Source of the DNA: JBOFCO01 sp051646105 | Lineage (GTDB): Bacteria > Pseudomonadota > Alphaproteobacteria > Rhodobacterales > Rhodobacteraceae | Assembly: GCA_051646105.1 (NCBI GenBank) | Contig: JBOFCO010000147.1 | Location: 1 to 16,409, forward strand | DNA: 16,409 nucleotides | Reading direction: 5' to 3' | In this document: piece after piece, positions 7,467-15,411 of the stretch | Layout: every line of letters starts with the position of its first letter | Position numbering within the stretch: the first letter of the stretch is position 1 | Notes under the pieces: generated by a model | Seen by the model: only the letters and a program-made list of their open reading frames with translations | Databases searched by the model: none | What the model was told of the DNA's origin: nothing | Position numbers and translations under genes: made by a program

Positions 7467-8810
7467 TCAGGGAAGAAGCGGCGACCATGCCGGATCAGAC
7501 GCCGCGCCTTCGCTTGTCACCTGCCGCAAGTTCCGCCCGGTGATGTCGACCGAGTAAAGCGCGGGCGCACCCGCCGCCCCGGCGCTTTCGCGGGTGAACA
7601 TGATGACACGGCCATTCGGCGACCATGTCGGGCCTTCGTCCAGGAAGCTGGCTGTCAGCAGCCGCTCCTCTGACCCGTCGGTGCGCATCACACCGATATG
7701 GAAGCGACCCGCGTTCTGCTTGGTAAAGGCGATCAGGTCGCCCCGCGGCGACCAGACCGGCGTGCCATAGCGCCCCTCTCCAAAGGAAATCCGCACAGGC
7801 TCGCCCCCGCCCGCAGGCATGACGTAAAGCTGCTGGCTGCCGGAGCGATCGCTTTCAAACACGATCTGCGTGCCATCCGGGCTGAAACTCGGCGCCGTTT
7901 CAATCGAGGGCGCATCGGTCAGCCGGATCGGCGCGCCGCCACCTGCCAGCATGTAGATGTCGCTGTTGCCGCCTTGTTCCAGCGAAAACACCACCGTCTG
8001 CCCGTCAGGGGCAAAACGCGGCGCAAAGGTCATGGTGCCCGGCACTTCGGCAAGGGTCTGGGTGCCCATCGTCCCCACATCCAGCAGCTTGATGCTGGGA
8101 AAGCCGGTTTCATAGCTGGTATAAAGCACCCTGTCCCCGGCAGGGGAAAAGCGCGGGGCCAGAACGATGGTGCTGTCGTCAGTCAGGTACTGCACACCTG
8201 CCCCGTCGTAGTCCATAACCGCCAGCCGTTTGGCGCGGGCGTTCTTCGGCCCGGTTTCCGAAACGAACACCACGCGACTGTCGAAATAACCGCCTTCGCC
8301 GGTGATCCGGCTATAGGCGGCATCGGCCACCTTGTGCGCCATGCGCCGCCAGCTTGCCGTGGTGCCGACGAATTGCAAACCATCGCCAAGGGGTGCCTGG
8401 GAATACACGTCGAACAGGCGGAACTTGACCACCAGTTGATCGCCCTGCACCGAAACCGCGCCCGTTATCAGCGCCTGCGTGTTGATCGCCGTCCATTCCG
8501 GATAGGATACGGGCGCATCAAAACTGGTGACACGGGCGATATGCGCATCGGCGGGAATTTCGCGGAACAGCCCCGTACCGGCAAGATCGGCGGCGACAAC
8601 CTGCGCAATGCCGGTGGCATATTCCCCTGCCCCGCCTTCGTCGATGAAAGCCGGCACCGCAAAGGGCAGCGGCTCTACCACGCCGTCCGTGATCTCGATC
8701 CGCAGGGGGCCGGTTGGCGCATCCTGTGCAAGTGCAGGCAGCGTTCCGAAAGCAAGGCCCATAGCAATCACAGGCATCGTCGCCCTGGTCAATCTGGAAA
8801 ATCCGGTCAT
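7467..8810 (-). CDS. tolB: Tol-Pal system periplasmic protein TolB
   Basis: A 447-aa periplasmic protein with an N-terminal signal peptide (about 1-28, cleavage ALA/QD). An alpha/beta domain (about 30-170) is followed by a six-bladed WD40-like propeller (about 175-445). Blades repeat patterns such as APRFSPAGDRVLYTS, APSFSPDGTQIVFESDRSG and TPVWSPRGDLIAFT. TolB binds Pal and, through its N-terminus, TolA, transmitting proton-motive-force energy to release Pal during division. The start at 8810 has GAGAGGA 5 nt upstream. It is separated from tolA by 125 nt, where a candidate promoter lies, and is followed by a hairpin before pal. Confidence 0.98.
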   Translation of the reverse strand: MTGFSRLTRATMPVIAMGLAFGTLPALAQDAPTGPLRIEITDGVVEPLPFAVPAFIDEGGAGEYATGIAQVVAADLAGTGLFREIPADAHIARVTSFDAPVSYPEWTAINTQALITGAVSVQGDQLVVKFRLFDVYSQAPLGDGLQFVGTTASWRRMAHKVADAAYSRITGEGGYFDSRVVFVSETGPKNARAKRLAVMDYDGAGVQYLTDDSTIVLAPRFSPAGDRVLYTSYETGFPSIKLLDVGTMGTQTLAEVPGTMTFAPRFAPDGQTVVFSLEQGGNSDIYMLAGGGAPIRLTDAPSIETAPSFSPDGTQIVFESDRSGSQQLYVMPAGGGEPVRISFGEGRYGTPVWSPRGDLIAFTKQNAGRFHIGVMRTDGSEERLLTASFLDEGPTWSPNGRVIMFTRESAGAAGAPALYSVDITGRNLRQVTSEGAASDPAWSPLLP

Positions 8811-8869
8811 CCGATCCTCTCATCCCGCATGGCGGTTGGTCCATTCTATCGCCATATGAACTGGCGCAA

Positions 8870-8897
8870 ATACTATATCTTGCGGCAAACCTGACAA
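8870..8897 (-). promoter_or_regulatory. Candidate internal promoter for tolB
   Basis: On the minus strand, TTGTCA (8897-8892) and TAGTAT (8875-8870) are 16 nt apart, about 60 nt upstream of the tolB ATG in an AT-richer gap. A second candidate -10 (TAGAAT, near 8844) lies closer to the gene. An internal promoter before tolB is known in E. coli; here it is inferred from consensus matches only. Confidence 0.4.
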
Positions 8898-8935
8898 TAC
8901 TGCGCCTTCCTGCCTAAAAGACTGGCCCAACCGCA

Positions 8936-10099
8936 TCATCTGATCCGCATCTTTTCCGGGTTGAACACCATTTCGATGGTCTTCCACTGCCCGTATTTCT
9001 CTGCCGGAAGGTCGAAACCCTTCGCCCCGCACAGGATGATCGCCCGCCGCGCCGCCTCGTATGCCTGCCGTGCTGCCGCTTCCTCACCACCCTCGAAGGT
9101 CAGCATCCGGATCGATCCCGCATCGGGCTTGCCGTCCTGCGCCATCTGCACTTCCAGAGTGACTGTGACCCGCAGCGCATCGGTAGACAGCGATCCCACA
9201 TTCCAGCAGTTCGATACGGCCACCCGCAGCGCATCCTTTTCACCGCCGGTCAGGGGCGGCCCGGTGGGGGCGGCGGCCTCCGGCGTATCCGATCCGCCAC
9301 CCAGCGCATCCGCCAGCGCAGCATCGACGGCGCTTTGGTCGGTCGCGGGTTCGGCGGCCGTTTCCGTGACAGGATCGGGTTCCGGCTCCGGTTCCGGGCG
9401 GGCTGGCCGCGTTTTCGGCGGGCGGGGCGATGCAAGCGGCGCGGCGCTGACCGGCCGGGGCTGTTCCTCGCGGTTTGCCTCCGTCTCGATCACATCGCCT
9501 GCCTCGGGTGGTGCGGCGGCTTCCTGCGGGTCCTGCACCAAGTCTTGCGGCGGCGCCTCGGCGTCCGGCGTGACTTCCTCCACCGCCGTTTCGGCGGGGG
9601 CGGCATCGGGGGGCGGCTCTGCCGTCGGCACCGGGGCGACACGGTCTGCCGCCGTTACCTCTGTCCGCGTGCCGGCCTGATCGGAAATGGCGGGCAGGTC
9701 ATCGGGCGTGGGCGGCAGCGGGTCGGGTTCCGGCTGTGGCTCGGGCGTCGGTTCCGGCACAGGTTGTGGAGCGGGTTCCGGCGGTGCGGCTTCCGGTTCG
9801 GGCCGGGCGACGGGTTCCGGTTCGGGCTGTTGAAGAACGGGTTCTGCCTCCGGCGTCTCGGGACTTTCCTCGGCTGCCGGGGCCGCTGCCGCCTCGGGGG
9901 CAAGCTGTTCAGTGCGCGGCGCCCGGCTTGCCGCGGCCTCGATCGCTGCAAACTCCTCGGCGCTGACGAGCGAGACATTGGACAGCACCGCTTCATCAGG
10001 CGGGGCGCGAAACAGCCAGCCGCCCAGCATCACCCACAGCACAAGGCCGGCATGCCCTGCCGCCGAAAGCCCTGTGCCGATCTTCTGCGCGCCGTCCAT
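8936..10099 (-). CDS. tolA: Tol-Pal system inner-membrane protein TolA
   Basis: A 387-aa TonB-like energy transducer linking the TolQR motor to TolB/Pal. One membrane helix lies near residues 16-31 (HAGLVLWVMLGGWLF). The middle, about 60-280, is Pro/Glu/Ala-rich with PEPEP runs, unlike the Ala/Lys-rich long helix of enterobacterial TolA. The C-terminal domain (about 287-387) has a TolA/TonB-C pattern with two Cys, in SNCWNVG and IILCGAKG, that probably form the domain-III disulfide. The start at 10099 lies 4 nt after the tolR stop; an upstream in-frame ATG would overlap tolR by 38 nt. The identification rests on position plus the C-terminal domain, since the middle is low complexity. Confidence 0.9.
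   Translation of the reverse strand: MDGAQKIGTGLSAAGHAGLVLWVMLGGWLFRAPPDEAVLSNVSLVSAEEFAAIEAAASRAPRTEQLAPEAAAAPAAEESPETPEAEPVLQQPEPEPVARPEPEAAPPEPAPQPVPEPTPEPQPEPDPLPPTPDDLPAISDQAGTRTEVTAADRVAPVPTAEPPPDAAPAETAVEEVTPDAEAPPQDLVQDPQEAAAPPEAGDVIETEANREEQPRPVSAAPLASPRPPKTRPARPEPEPEPDPVTETAAEPATDQSAVDAALADALGGGSDTPEAAAPTGPPLTGGEKDALRVAVSNCWNVGSLSTDALRVTVTLEVQMAQDGKPDAGSIRMLTFEGGEEAAARQAYEAARRAIILCGAKGFDLPAEKYGQWKTIEMVFNPEKMRIR
9369..9840. repeat. Low-complexity GGTTCCGG-type tract coding the TolA Pro-Glu linker
   Basis: The plus strand carries many close variants of GGTTCCGG and GGCTCGGG, densest at 9723-9840 and 9372-9400. They encode the alternating Pro-Glu/Pro-Gln runs of TolA. Such degenerate tracts can change length by slippage or unequal recombination. 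They are within the coding frame and are not an independent element. Confidence 0.6.
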
Positions 10100-10103
10100 G
10101 CGC

Positions 10104-10598
<495 letters not shown>

Positions 10599-10601
10599 CG
10601 C

Positions 10602-11297
10602 TCAGGCGTCCAGCTGGCGCGACAGGATGGTGGCGAATTCGTCGGCAAAGGCCTCGTACCCGCCGACGATGCGGTCGCTGTCTGCCGACAGCTTGTTGTA
10701 GAAGATCACCGCCGGAATTGCCGCCAAGAGGCCAAGGCCGGTGGCCAGAAGCGCCTCGGCAATACCCGGCGCAACGACCGCCAGATTGGTGTTCTGGCTG
10801 ATCGCGATCTGCTCGAACGCGGTCTTGATGCCCCAGACGGTTCCGAACAGGCCAACGAAAGGTGCGGTCGACCCGACCGTGGCGAGGAACGGCAACCCCG
10901 CGTTCAGCTTTTCGCTTTCCTTGGCGATCGCCACGTCCATGCTGCGGTCGATCCGCGCCTGCGCACCCGCAATCAGCCCGCCATCCTGCCGGTGACTTCG
11001 CCGCCATTCCACCATGCCAGAGGCGAAAATCTTTTCCGATGCCCCGTCCGGCGTGGCGCCGATGGTTTCGAACAACTCATCCAACGGCTCGCCGGACCAG
11101 AAGGCCCGGTCGAACACCGACGCCTCGCGCCGGGCGGCCCGATAGGCGATGAATTTCTGGATGATGATCGCCCAGGACCAGAAGGAGGCGATCATCAGCA
11201 GGATCATCACGATCTTGACGATGAATGTTGCGCGCGCGAACAGCGCCAGAAGGGAGAAGTCGATCTCCTGCGCGGCGGCGAGGGCTTCGGTTTCCAT
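10602..11297 (-). CDS. tolQ: Tol-Pal system protein TolQ
   Basis: A 231-aa MotA/TolQ/ExbB-family inner-membrane protein, the stator of the Tol motor. Three membrane helices are visible at about 25-45, 130-155 and 165-190. The family core is LATVGSTAPFVGLFGTVWG followed by APGIAEALLATGLGLLAAIP. The start at 11297 gives METEALAAAQ, the usual alphaproteobacterial N-terminus. The ribosome binding site is weak and distant (AGG, 13 nt). Two near-identical 11-bp direct repeats (TGTTCGATACC/TGTTCGATGCC on the plus strand, about 11300-11322) lie just upstream of the start. A 215-nt gap to ybgC probably contains a promoter. Confidence 0.97.
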   Translation of the reverse strand: METEALAAAQEIDFSLLALFARATFIVKIVMILLMIASFWSWAIIIQKFIAYRAARREASVFDRAFWSGEPLDELFETIGATPDGASEKIFASGMVEWRRSHRQDGGLIAGAQARIDRSMDVAIAKESEKLNAGLPFLATVGSTAPFVGLFGTVWGIKTAFEQIAISQNTNLAVVAPGIAEALLATGLGLLAAIPAVIFYNKLSADSDRIVGGYEAFADEFATILSRQLDA

Positions 11298-11460
11298 GTG
11301 TGTTCGATACCTGTTCGATGCCTGCGTTCGGCCGGAACCCAAGTTCCAACCGGATCTGTCCCGCCCATTTCACCGGCGGCTTTCCTGCTCTGACGCACGC
11401 CGGGGCGCGCATCTTGGTCCGGGCATTGATTTCGCCCTTGTTCGCCGACTGAATAGCCAT

Positions 11461-11474
11461 ATTTCACGCGAAAT
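11461..11474. promoter_or_regulatory. Near-palindrome in the ybgC-tolQ gap
   Basis: ATTTCACGCGAAAT has 5-bp perfect arms around a CG-centred core and lies about 165 nt upstream of tolQ. It sits between possible promoter elements on the minus strand: TTGGCA just before it and TATTCA 18 nt after that (a weak -10). The rest of the gap (11298-11512) holds no credible gene. An operator role is only inferred. Confidence 0.25.
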
Positions 11475-11512
11475 GCCAACACATCCGCATCATCGGTCGC
11501 GCGCTTGTGCAA

Positions 11513-11926
11513 TTACCGCGCGTCAGCACCAAGACGGTGGCGTAAATCCGCGTCCAGCCGTGCCGGACGCCCCGCTTGCGGCCCGGAAAGCGTCATGGCG
11601 ACCAGTGTCACCTCGGCGGTAAAGATCGTCACGCCGCCCCGCAGGATGCGCTGGTCCATCACCAGGCTGGCGCCCCCGACCCGCGCAATCGCGGTTTCCA
11701 CCAGCAGCTCATCGTCCAGCCGTGACGGTGCTAGGTAATCGGCCACGACCTTGCGCACGACAAAGGCAATACCGGGGTCGGCAAGCAGGGCACGCTGGTC
11801 GACCCCCCTCGCCCGGACAAATTCGGTGCGGCCCCGTTCGGCAAAACGCAGGTAGTTCGCGTAATAGACGACGCCACCGGCATCGGTGTCCTCATAATAG
11901 ATGCGGATGCGCAGCGTATCGGTCAT
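11513..11926 (-). CDS. ybgC: Acyl-CoA thioesterase YbgC, tol-pal associated
   Basis: A 137-aa hotdog-fold thioesterase of the 4-hydroxybenzoyl-CoA thioesterase type. The active-site motif YYEDTDAGGVVYYANYLRFAE starts near residue 10, with the catalytic Asp in DTDAGG. YbgC hydrolyses acyl-CoA or acyl-ACP in the cytosol and in E. coli associates with phospholipid-synthesis enzymes. AAAGGGG lies 6 nt before the ATG at 11926. It heads the tol-pal cluster, as in most proteobacteria, but with 215 nt before tolQ. It is divergent from the creA-like gene, with 114 nt shared between them. Confidence 0.95.
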   Translation of the reverse strand: MTDTLRIRIYYEDTDAGGVVYYANYLRFAERGRTEFVRARGVDQRALLADPGIAFVVRKVVADYLAPSRLDDELLVETAIARVGGASLVMDQRILRGGVTIFTAEVTLVAMTLSGPQAGRPARLDADLRHRLGADAR

Positions 11927-12040
11927 GCGGGGCCCCTTTCGACCGGCAACCTATCGCCCGCCCATGGCAAAGGTCCAGCCCACCCCTTGAACCACGGCGC
12001 GACAAACTCACATCATGTCAAACCGCAAACGGAGAGCCCG

Positions 12041-12532
12041 ATGCCCCGGCCCAGACTTCTTGCCATGGCCCTGCTGGCCCTGCCCCTGTCTTCCCTGCCC
12101 TTGTTTTCTACGCCCGTTGCCGCCGAAGAGGTGGGCCGCGTCGGCGTCGACTGGGTGGGCAACGACATCATCGTGGAAAGCTTTCCCGATCCCAAGGTAC
12201 AGGGCGTCACCTGCCACATGGCCTATTTCGAACGCTCGATCTTTGACCGGCTGCAACAGGGCAACTGGTTCGAGGACCCGTCCTATTCCGCGGTTGACTG
12301 CGTACAGACCGGGCCCATCACGGTGGGAGAGATTGCCTTGGGCGACGACGGCGAGAACGTGTTTTCCGAACGCCAGTCACTGATCCTGAAATCGCTGAAG
12401 GTGACCCGGATCTGGGATGCGCAGTCGGGCGCGCTGATCTATCTGGGCCATGCCAATCAGGTGACGCAGGGATCGGGGAAAATGTCGCTGTCAACGATCC
12501 CGGTACCGGTTGAGGGCAGGCCGAAGGGTTAG
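12041..12532 (+). CDS. creA: CreA family protein, periplasmic
   Basis: A 163-aa secreted protein. The N-terminus has Arg residues, a hydrophobic core and a cleavage site after PVAA (residue 28). The mature part matches CreA: EEVGRVGVDWVGNDIIVESF, DPKVQGVTCH, then VDCVQTGPI, SLILKSLKVTRIWDA and GALIYLGHANQV. The two Cys probably form a disulfide. CreA is widespread but its molecular function is unresolved; the old label 'catabolite regulation protein' comes from its position next to creBCD in E. coli, and no creBCD is visible here. GGAG lies 6 nt upstream of the ATG. It is one of only two plus-strand genes in the window and ends with a TAG overlapping the TAA of the convergent gene. Confidence 0.88.
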   Translation: MPRPRLLAMALLALPLSSLPLFSTPVAAEEVGRVGVDWVGNDIIVESFPDPKVQGVTCHMAYFERSIFDRLQQGNWFEDPSYSAVDCVQTGPITVGEIALGDDGENVFSERQSLILKSLKVTRIWDAQSGALIYLGHANQVTQGSGKMSLSTIPVPVEGRPKG

Positions 12533-13137
12533 CCCATCCTCGCCGCCAGCCGCAGCGCGTGGCTGGCATCGCGTGCGCAGGCGGGAAGCACCGGGTCATA
12601 GGCAGCCCGCAGCAGCCGCGCCACCTCGGGCGACAGCGCACCATCCGGCGTCAGCATGGCAGGCGCACCGCGATCCGACCACAGCAGCATGACCTGCGCG
12701 GCCTGCGCCAGCGCCAGCGCATCTGCGGGCATGGCGGACAGCACATCATCCATCCGCAGGAACACAAAAGCCGCGCGGATCGCGCCGTCGGATTCAAACC
12801 GGAAGGCGCGATACTGGTTGGCCCCCGCCGCCTGCAACCGCGCCACAACGGCGGGCAGACCGGGCACCAGCCCGCCCAGATCGGGCACGGCCAGCAGTTC
12901 CGCCCAGTCGCGGCAGAAAAAGATCATCAGGTTTGCGCCCTGCTCCGGGTCGGTTTCCGCCATGCGGTGCCCGGCGATCGCCACCACCGCCTCCACCCCG
13001 CCCTTGATCGCGGGCAGGCTGGCGTCATCGACCCCGAACACCACCGGCACGATGGGCCGCCGCCAGCGCGCGAACAGATAGGTGCCGTCGGCGCGGGTAA
13101 ACAGGTGCTGCACCTCTTCCGGCGTCATCGTCGTCAT
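12529..13137 (-). CDS. Conserved hypothetical protein downstream of ruvB
   Basis: A 202-aa soluble protein with no signal peptide and no membrane helix; I do not recognise a named domain. It looks like a protein seen in related Rhodobacteraceae. Notable stretches are TRADGTYLFARWRRPIVPVVFGVDD (about 14-38), GANLMIFFCRDWAELLAVPDL (about 67-87) and NQYRAFRFESDGAIRAAFVFLRMDD (about 107-131). Aromatic/Arg-rich strands and alanine-rich helices suggest an alpha/beta fold. The start at 13137 is 4 nt after the ruvB stop; a second ATG three codons later is equally possible. The position implies co-transcription with ruvCAB, but a role in DNA repair is only inference. Its stop codon overlaps that of creA. 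Confidence 0.8.
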   Translation of the reverse strand: MTTMTPEEVQHLFTRADGTYLFARWRRPIVPVVFGVDDASLPAIKGGVEAVVAIAGHRMAETDPEQGANLMIFFCRDWAELLAVPDLGGLVPGLPAVVARLQAAGANQYRAFRFESDGAIRAAFVFLRMDDVLSAMPADALALAQAAQVMLLWSDRGAPAMLTPDGALSPEVARLLRAAYDPVLPACARDASHALRLAARMG

Positions 13138-13141
13138 TCCG

Positions 13142-14164
13142 TCATTTCCCGAACAGATCGCCGTTCTGCCGTGGTGCTGCCATGCCCAGATGCGTCCACG
13201 CCTTTTGCGCCAGCATCCGGCCGCGCGGGGTGCGCTGGATCAGCCCCTGTTGCAACAAGAATGGCTCGATCACTTCCTCGACCGAATCCCGGCTTTCCGA
13301 CAGCGCGGCGCAAAGGGTTTCCACCCCCACCGGGCCGCCGGAGTAATTCTCGGCGATCAGGCTCAGATACCTGCGGTCAGCCCCGTCGAGGCCAAGGTGA
13401 TCGACCCCCAGCCTTGTCAGTGCCGCATCGGCCAGCGCGCGGGTCAGCCGCCCGTTGCCTTCGACCAGCGCGAAATCGCTGACCCGGCGCAGAAGCCGCC
13501 CGGCGATGCGCGGCGTACCACGGGCGCGACGCGCGATCTCCAGACAGCCGTCCTCGTCCGCATCCACCCCGGCCAGCCGTGCGCCCCGGCTGACGATCAG
13601 GTGCAACTCGCCCTCGGTATAGAAATTCAGCCGGGTCGGGATGCCGAAACGGTCGCGCAGCGGCGTGGTCAGCAGGCCCATTCGCGTGGTGGCCCCGACC
13701 AGCGTGAACGGCGGCAGGTCGATCCGCACGGTGCGGGCAGCCGGGCCTTCGCCGATCACCAGATCCAGCGCGAAATCCTCCAGCGCGGGATAAAGCACTT
13801 CTTCCACCACCGGGTTCAGGCGGTGGATTTCGTCGATGAACAGCACATCCCGCGGTTCAAGATTGGTCAGGATCGCCGCCAGATCGCCCGCCCGCGCCAG
13901 CACCGGGCCAGATGTCATGCGAAAGCCCACGCCCAGTTCCCGCGCCATGATCTGCGCCAGCGTGGTCTTGCCAAGGCCGGGTGGCCCGTGAAACAGCGTG
14001 TGATCCATTGCCTCGCCCCGGCGGCGGGCGCTTTCGATGAACACCGCAAGATTGGCGCGGGCTTCCGCCTGGCCGATGAAATCGGCCAGCATCTGCGGGC
14101 GCAGGGCGCGGTCGGGGATGTCTTCGGGCAGCGGTTCTGGGCGCAGGGCAGGATCGGGCTGCAT
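13142..14164 (-). CDS. ruvB: Holliday junction branch migration ATPase RuvB
   Basis: A 340-aa AAA+ motor that drives branch migration of Holliday junctions together with RuvA. Walker A GPPGLGKT is at 60-67, Walker B LFIDEIHRL at 108-116, sensor GATTRMG at 157-163, and the probable arginine finger is Arg172 in LRDRFG. The C-terminal winged helix carries GGPVGVETL and QGLIQRTPRGR. AAAGGGA lies 6 nt before the ATG at 14164. It starts 3 nt after the ruvA stop, and a hypothetical gene follows 4 nt after its own stop. Confidence 0.98.
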   Translation of the reverse strand: MQPDPALRPEPLPEDIPDRALRPQMLADFIGQAEARANLAVFIESARRRGEAMDHTLFHGPPGLGKTTLAQIMARELGVGFRMTSGPVLARAGDLAAILTNLEPRDVLFIDEIHRLNPVVEEVLYPALEDFALDLVIGEGPAARTVRIDLPPFTLVGATTRMGLLTTPLRDRFGIPTRLNFYTEGELHLIVSRGARLAGVDADEDGCLEIARRARGTPRIAGRLLRRVSDFALVEGNGRLTRALADAALTRLGVDHLGLDGADRRYLSLIAENYSGGPVGVETLCAALSESRDSVEEVIEPFLLQQGLIQRTPRGRMLAQKAWTHLGMAAPRQNGDLFGK

Positions 14165-14167
14165 CGT

Positions 14168-14830
14168 TTATCCCTTTGGTGCCAGTAGCCGCAGCGCAGC
14201 GCGGATCAGGCCCTGTGTGCCCAAGGCCGGGTCGGCACCCGCCGCCTCGGCCACCGCCGCAGCGGCCTCCCCCGGCGCATAGCCCAGATTGGTCAGTGCC
14301 GAAAGCGCCTCTGCCGTCGCAGCCGCTTCCGGCGCGGGGGCCGCACGGCGGGCAGGCTTTGCTGCGACGGGTTCGGCGGCATCCTCGATCACTGTCGCAG
14401 CGGGCGCCGCTGGCATCAGTGCCATCAGCGCCGGGGCCTTGCCTTTCAGTTCCATCACCACACGCTGCGCGATCTTGGGGCCGACGCCGGGCGCCGCCTT
14501 GATCGCATTCCAGTCGCCCAGGGCGATCGCGCGGCCCACGCCATCGGCGCCCAGCGTTCCAAGGATCGCCATCGCCCCCTTTGCCCCGATCCCCTGGACA
14601 GAGGTCAGCAGCCGGTGCCATTCGCGTTCGGCCATGGTCAGGAAACCGAAAAGCTGCAACAGATCCTCGCGCACCAGAAGTTCGGTATATAACGCCGCCG
14701 CTTCTCCCACCGGGGGCAGCGCCGCCAACGTCCGGTCCGACACGTGCACGACATAACCTACACCGCGCACATCCAGCAGCACCTGATCGCCGCCACGATG
14801 CGCGATCACTCCCGCCAGCCGCCCGATCAT
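14168..14830 (-). CDS. ruvA: Holliday junction DNA helicase subunit RuvA
   Basis: A 220-aa protein that forms a tetramer, recognises the Holliday junction and loads RuvB. The OB-fold N-domain begins MIGRLAGVIAHRGGDQVLLD. Two helix-hairpin-helix motifs follow: LLTSVQGIGAKGAMAIL (about 75-91) and KAAPGVGPKIAQRVVMELKG (about 110-129). An Ala-rich linker (about 135-170) is somewhat longer than in E. coli (203 aa). The C-terminal RuvB-binding domain III has EALSALTNLGYAPGEA. The start overlaps the ruvC stop by 4 nt (ATGA), and AAGGG lies 7 nt upstream. Confidence 0.97.
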   Translation of the reverse strand: MIGRLAGVIAHRGGDQVLLDVRGVGYVVHVSDRTLAALPPVGEAAALYTELLVREDLLQLFGFLTMAEREWHRLLTSVQGIGAKGAMAILGTLGADGVGRAIALGDWNAIKAAPGVGPKIAQRVVMELKGKAPALMALMPAAPAATVIEDAAEPVAAKPARRAAPAPEAAATAEALSALTNLGYAPGEAAAAVAEAAGADPALGTQGLIRAALRLLAPKG

Positions 14831-15333
14831 GCCGTCGCCCTTTTCAATGCCGCCTCAAGCCGACCTGCGGATTGCAGGTGATGCGCATGGCAGATGGCAA
14901 CAGCCAGCGCATCAGCGGCATCCGGGCCGGTCACTACGGCCTGCGGCATGTGCAGCCGCACCATATGCTGAACCTGTGTCTTGTCGGCATGGCCCACACC
15001 CACGACCGCCTTTTTCACTGCATTGGGGGCATATTCCCCCACCGGCACGGCTGCCAGCGCGGGCACCAGCAGCGCTATGCCCCGCGCCTGACCCAGTTTC
15101 AGCGTTGCCACCGCATCCTTGTTCACGAAAGTCTGCTCCACCGCCGCATGATCGGGCCGGTGCATCGACAGCACCGCGCAAAGCTGGTGATAAAGCGACA
15201 GCAGACGTTCTGCCAGATCGTCGCCTTCGGAATGACAGATGCCATTGGCGATATGGGAAATCCGTGCGCCGTGAACGTCAATCACACCCCAGCCCAGGTT
15301 GCGAAGCCCCGGATCGATGCCGATCACCCGCAT
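14827..15333 (-). CDS. ruvC: Crossover junction endodeoxyribonuclease RuvC
   Basis: A 168-aa Holliday-junction resolvase that introduces symmetric nicks as a dimer. All four catalytic acidic residues are visible at the same numbers as in E. coli: Asp7 (GIDPG), Glu66 (AVEQTFV), Asp138 and Asp141 (GPDAADALA). The start at 15333 is chosen because the protein then begins MRVIGIDPGL and has AAAGGG 5 nt upstream; a longer ORF from 15423 lacks family support. It is first in ruvCAB. A LexA-box-like site lies about 63 nt upstream, in the region divergent from the DUF1127 gene. Confidence 0.98.
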   Translation of the reverse strand: MRVIGIDPGLRNLGWGVIDVHGARISHIANGICHSEGDDLAERLLSLYHQLCAVLSMHRPDHAAVEQTFVNKDAVATLKLGQARGIALLVPALAAVPVGEYAPNAVKKAVVGVGHADKTQVQHMVRLHMPQAVVTGPDAADALAVAICHAHHLQSAGRLEAALKRATA

Positions 15334-15396
15334 GACTGCCCTTTCCTCGCCCGGCCCCGTTTTAGTCCCGGCACCTGTTGCTTTTCTGACGCAGTA

Positions 15397-15411
15397 GCAC
15401 GAAAAGCGAAC
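15397..15411 (-). promoter_or_regulatory. LexA (SOS) box-like site upstream of ruvCAB
   Basis: On the minus strand the sequence is GTTC, then seven bases (GCTTTTC), then GTGC. The alphaproteobacterial LexA consensus is GTTC-N7-GTTC, so this is a single mismatch at exact spacing. It lies about 63 nt before the ruvC ATG. SOS control of ruvCAB is known in several alphaproteobacteria, which raises the prior; binding here is inferred. Confidence 0.5.

Noticed and set aside
9369..9840. Mobile or intergenic repeat cluster
   Set aside because: The repeats keep the TolA reading frame and encode its Pro-Glu linker; no terminal inverted repeats or target duplications.
11207..11512. 101-codon minus-strand frame starting right after ybgC and running into tolQ
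   Set aside because: TTG start without a ribosome binding site, overlaps tolQ by about 90 nt in another frame, and the sequence is not protein-like.
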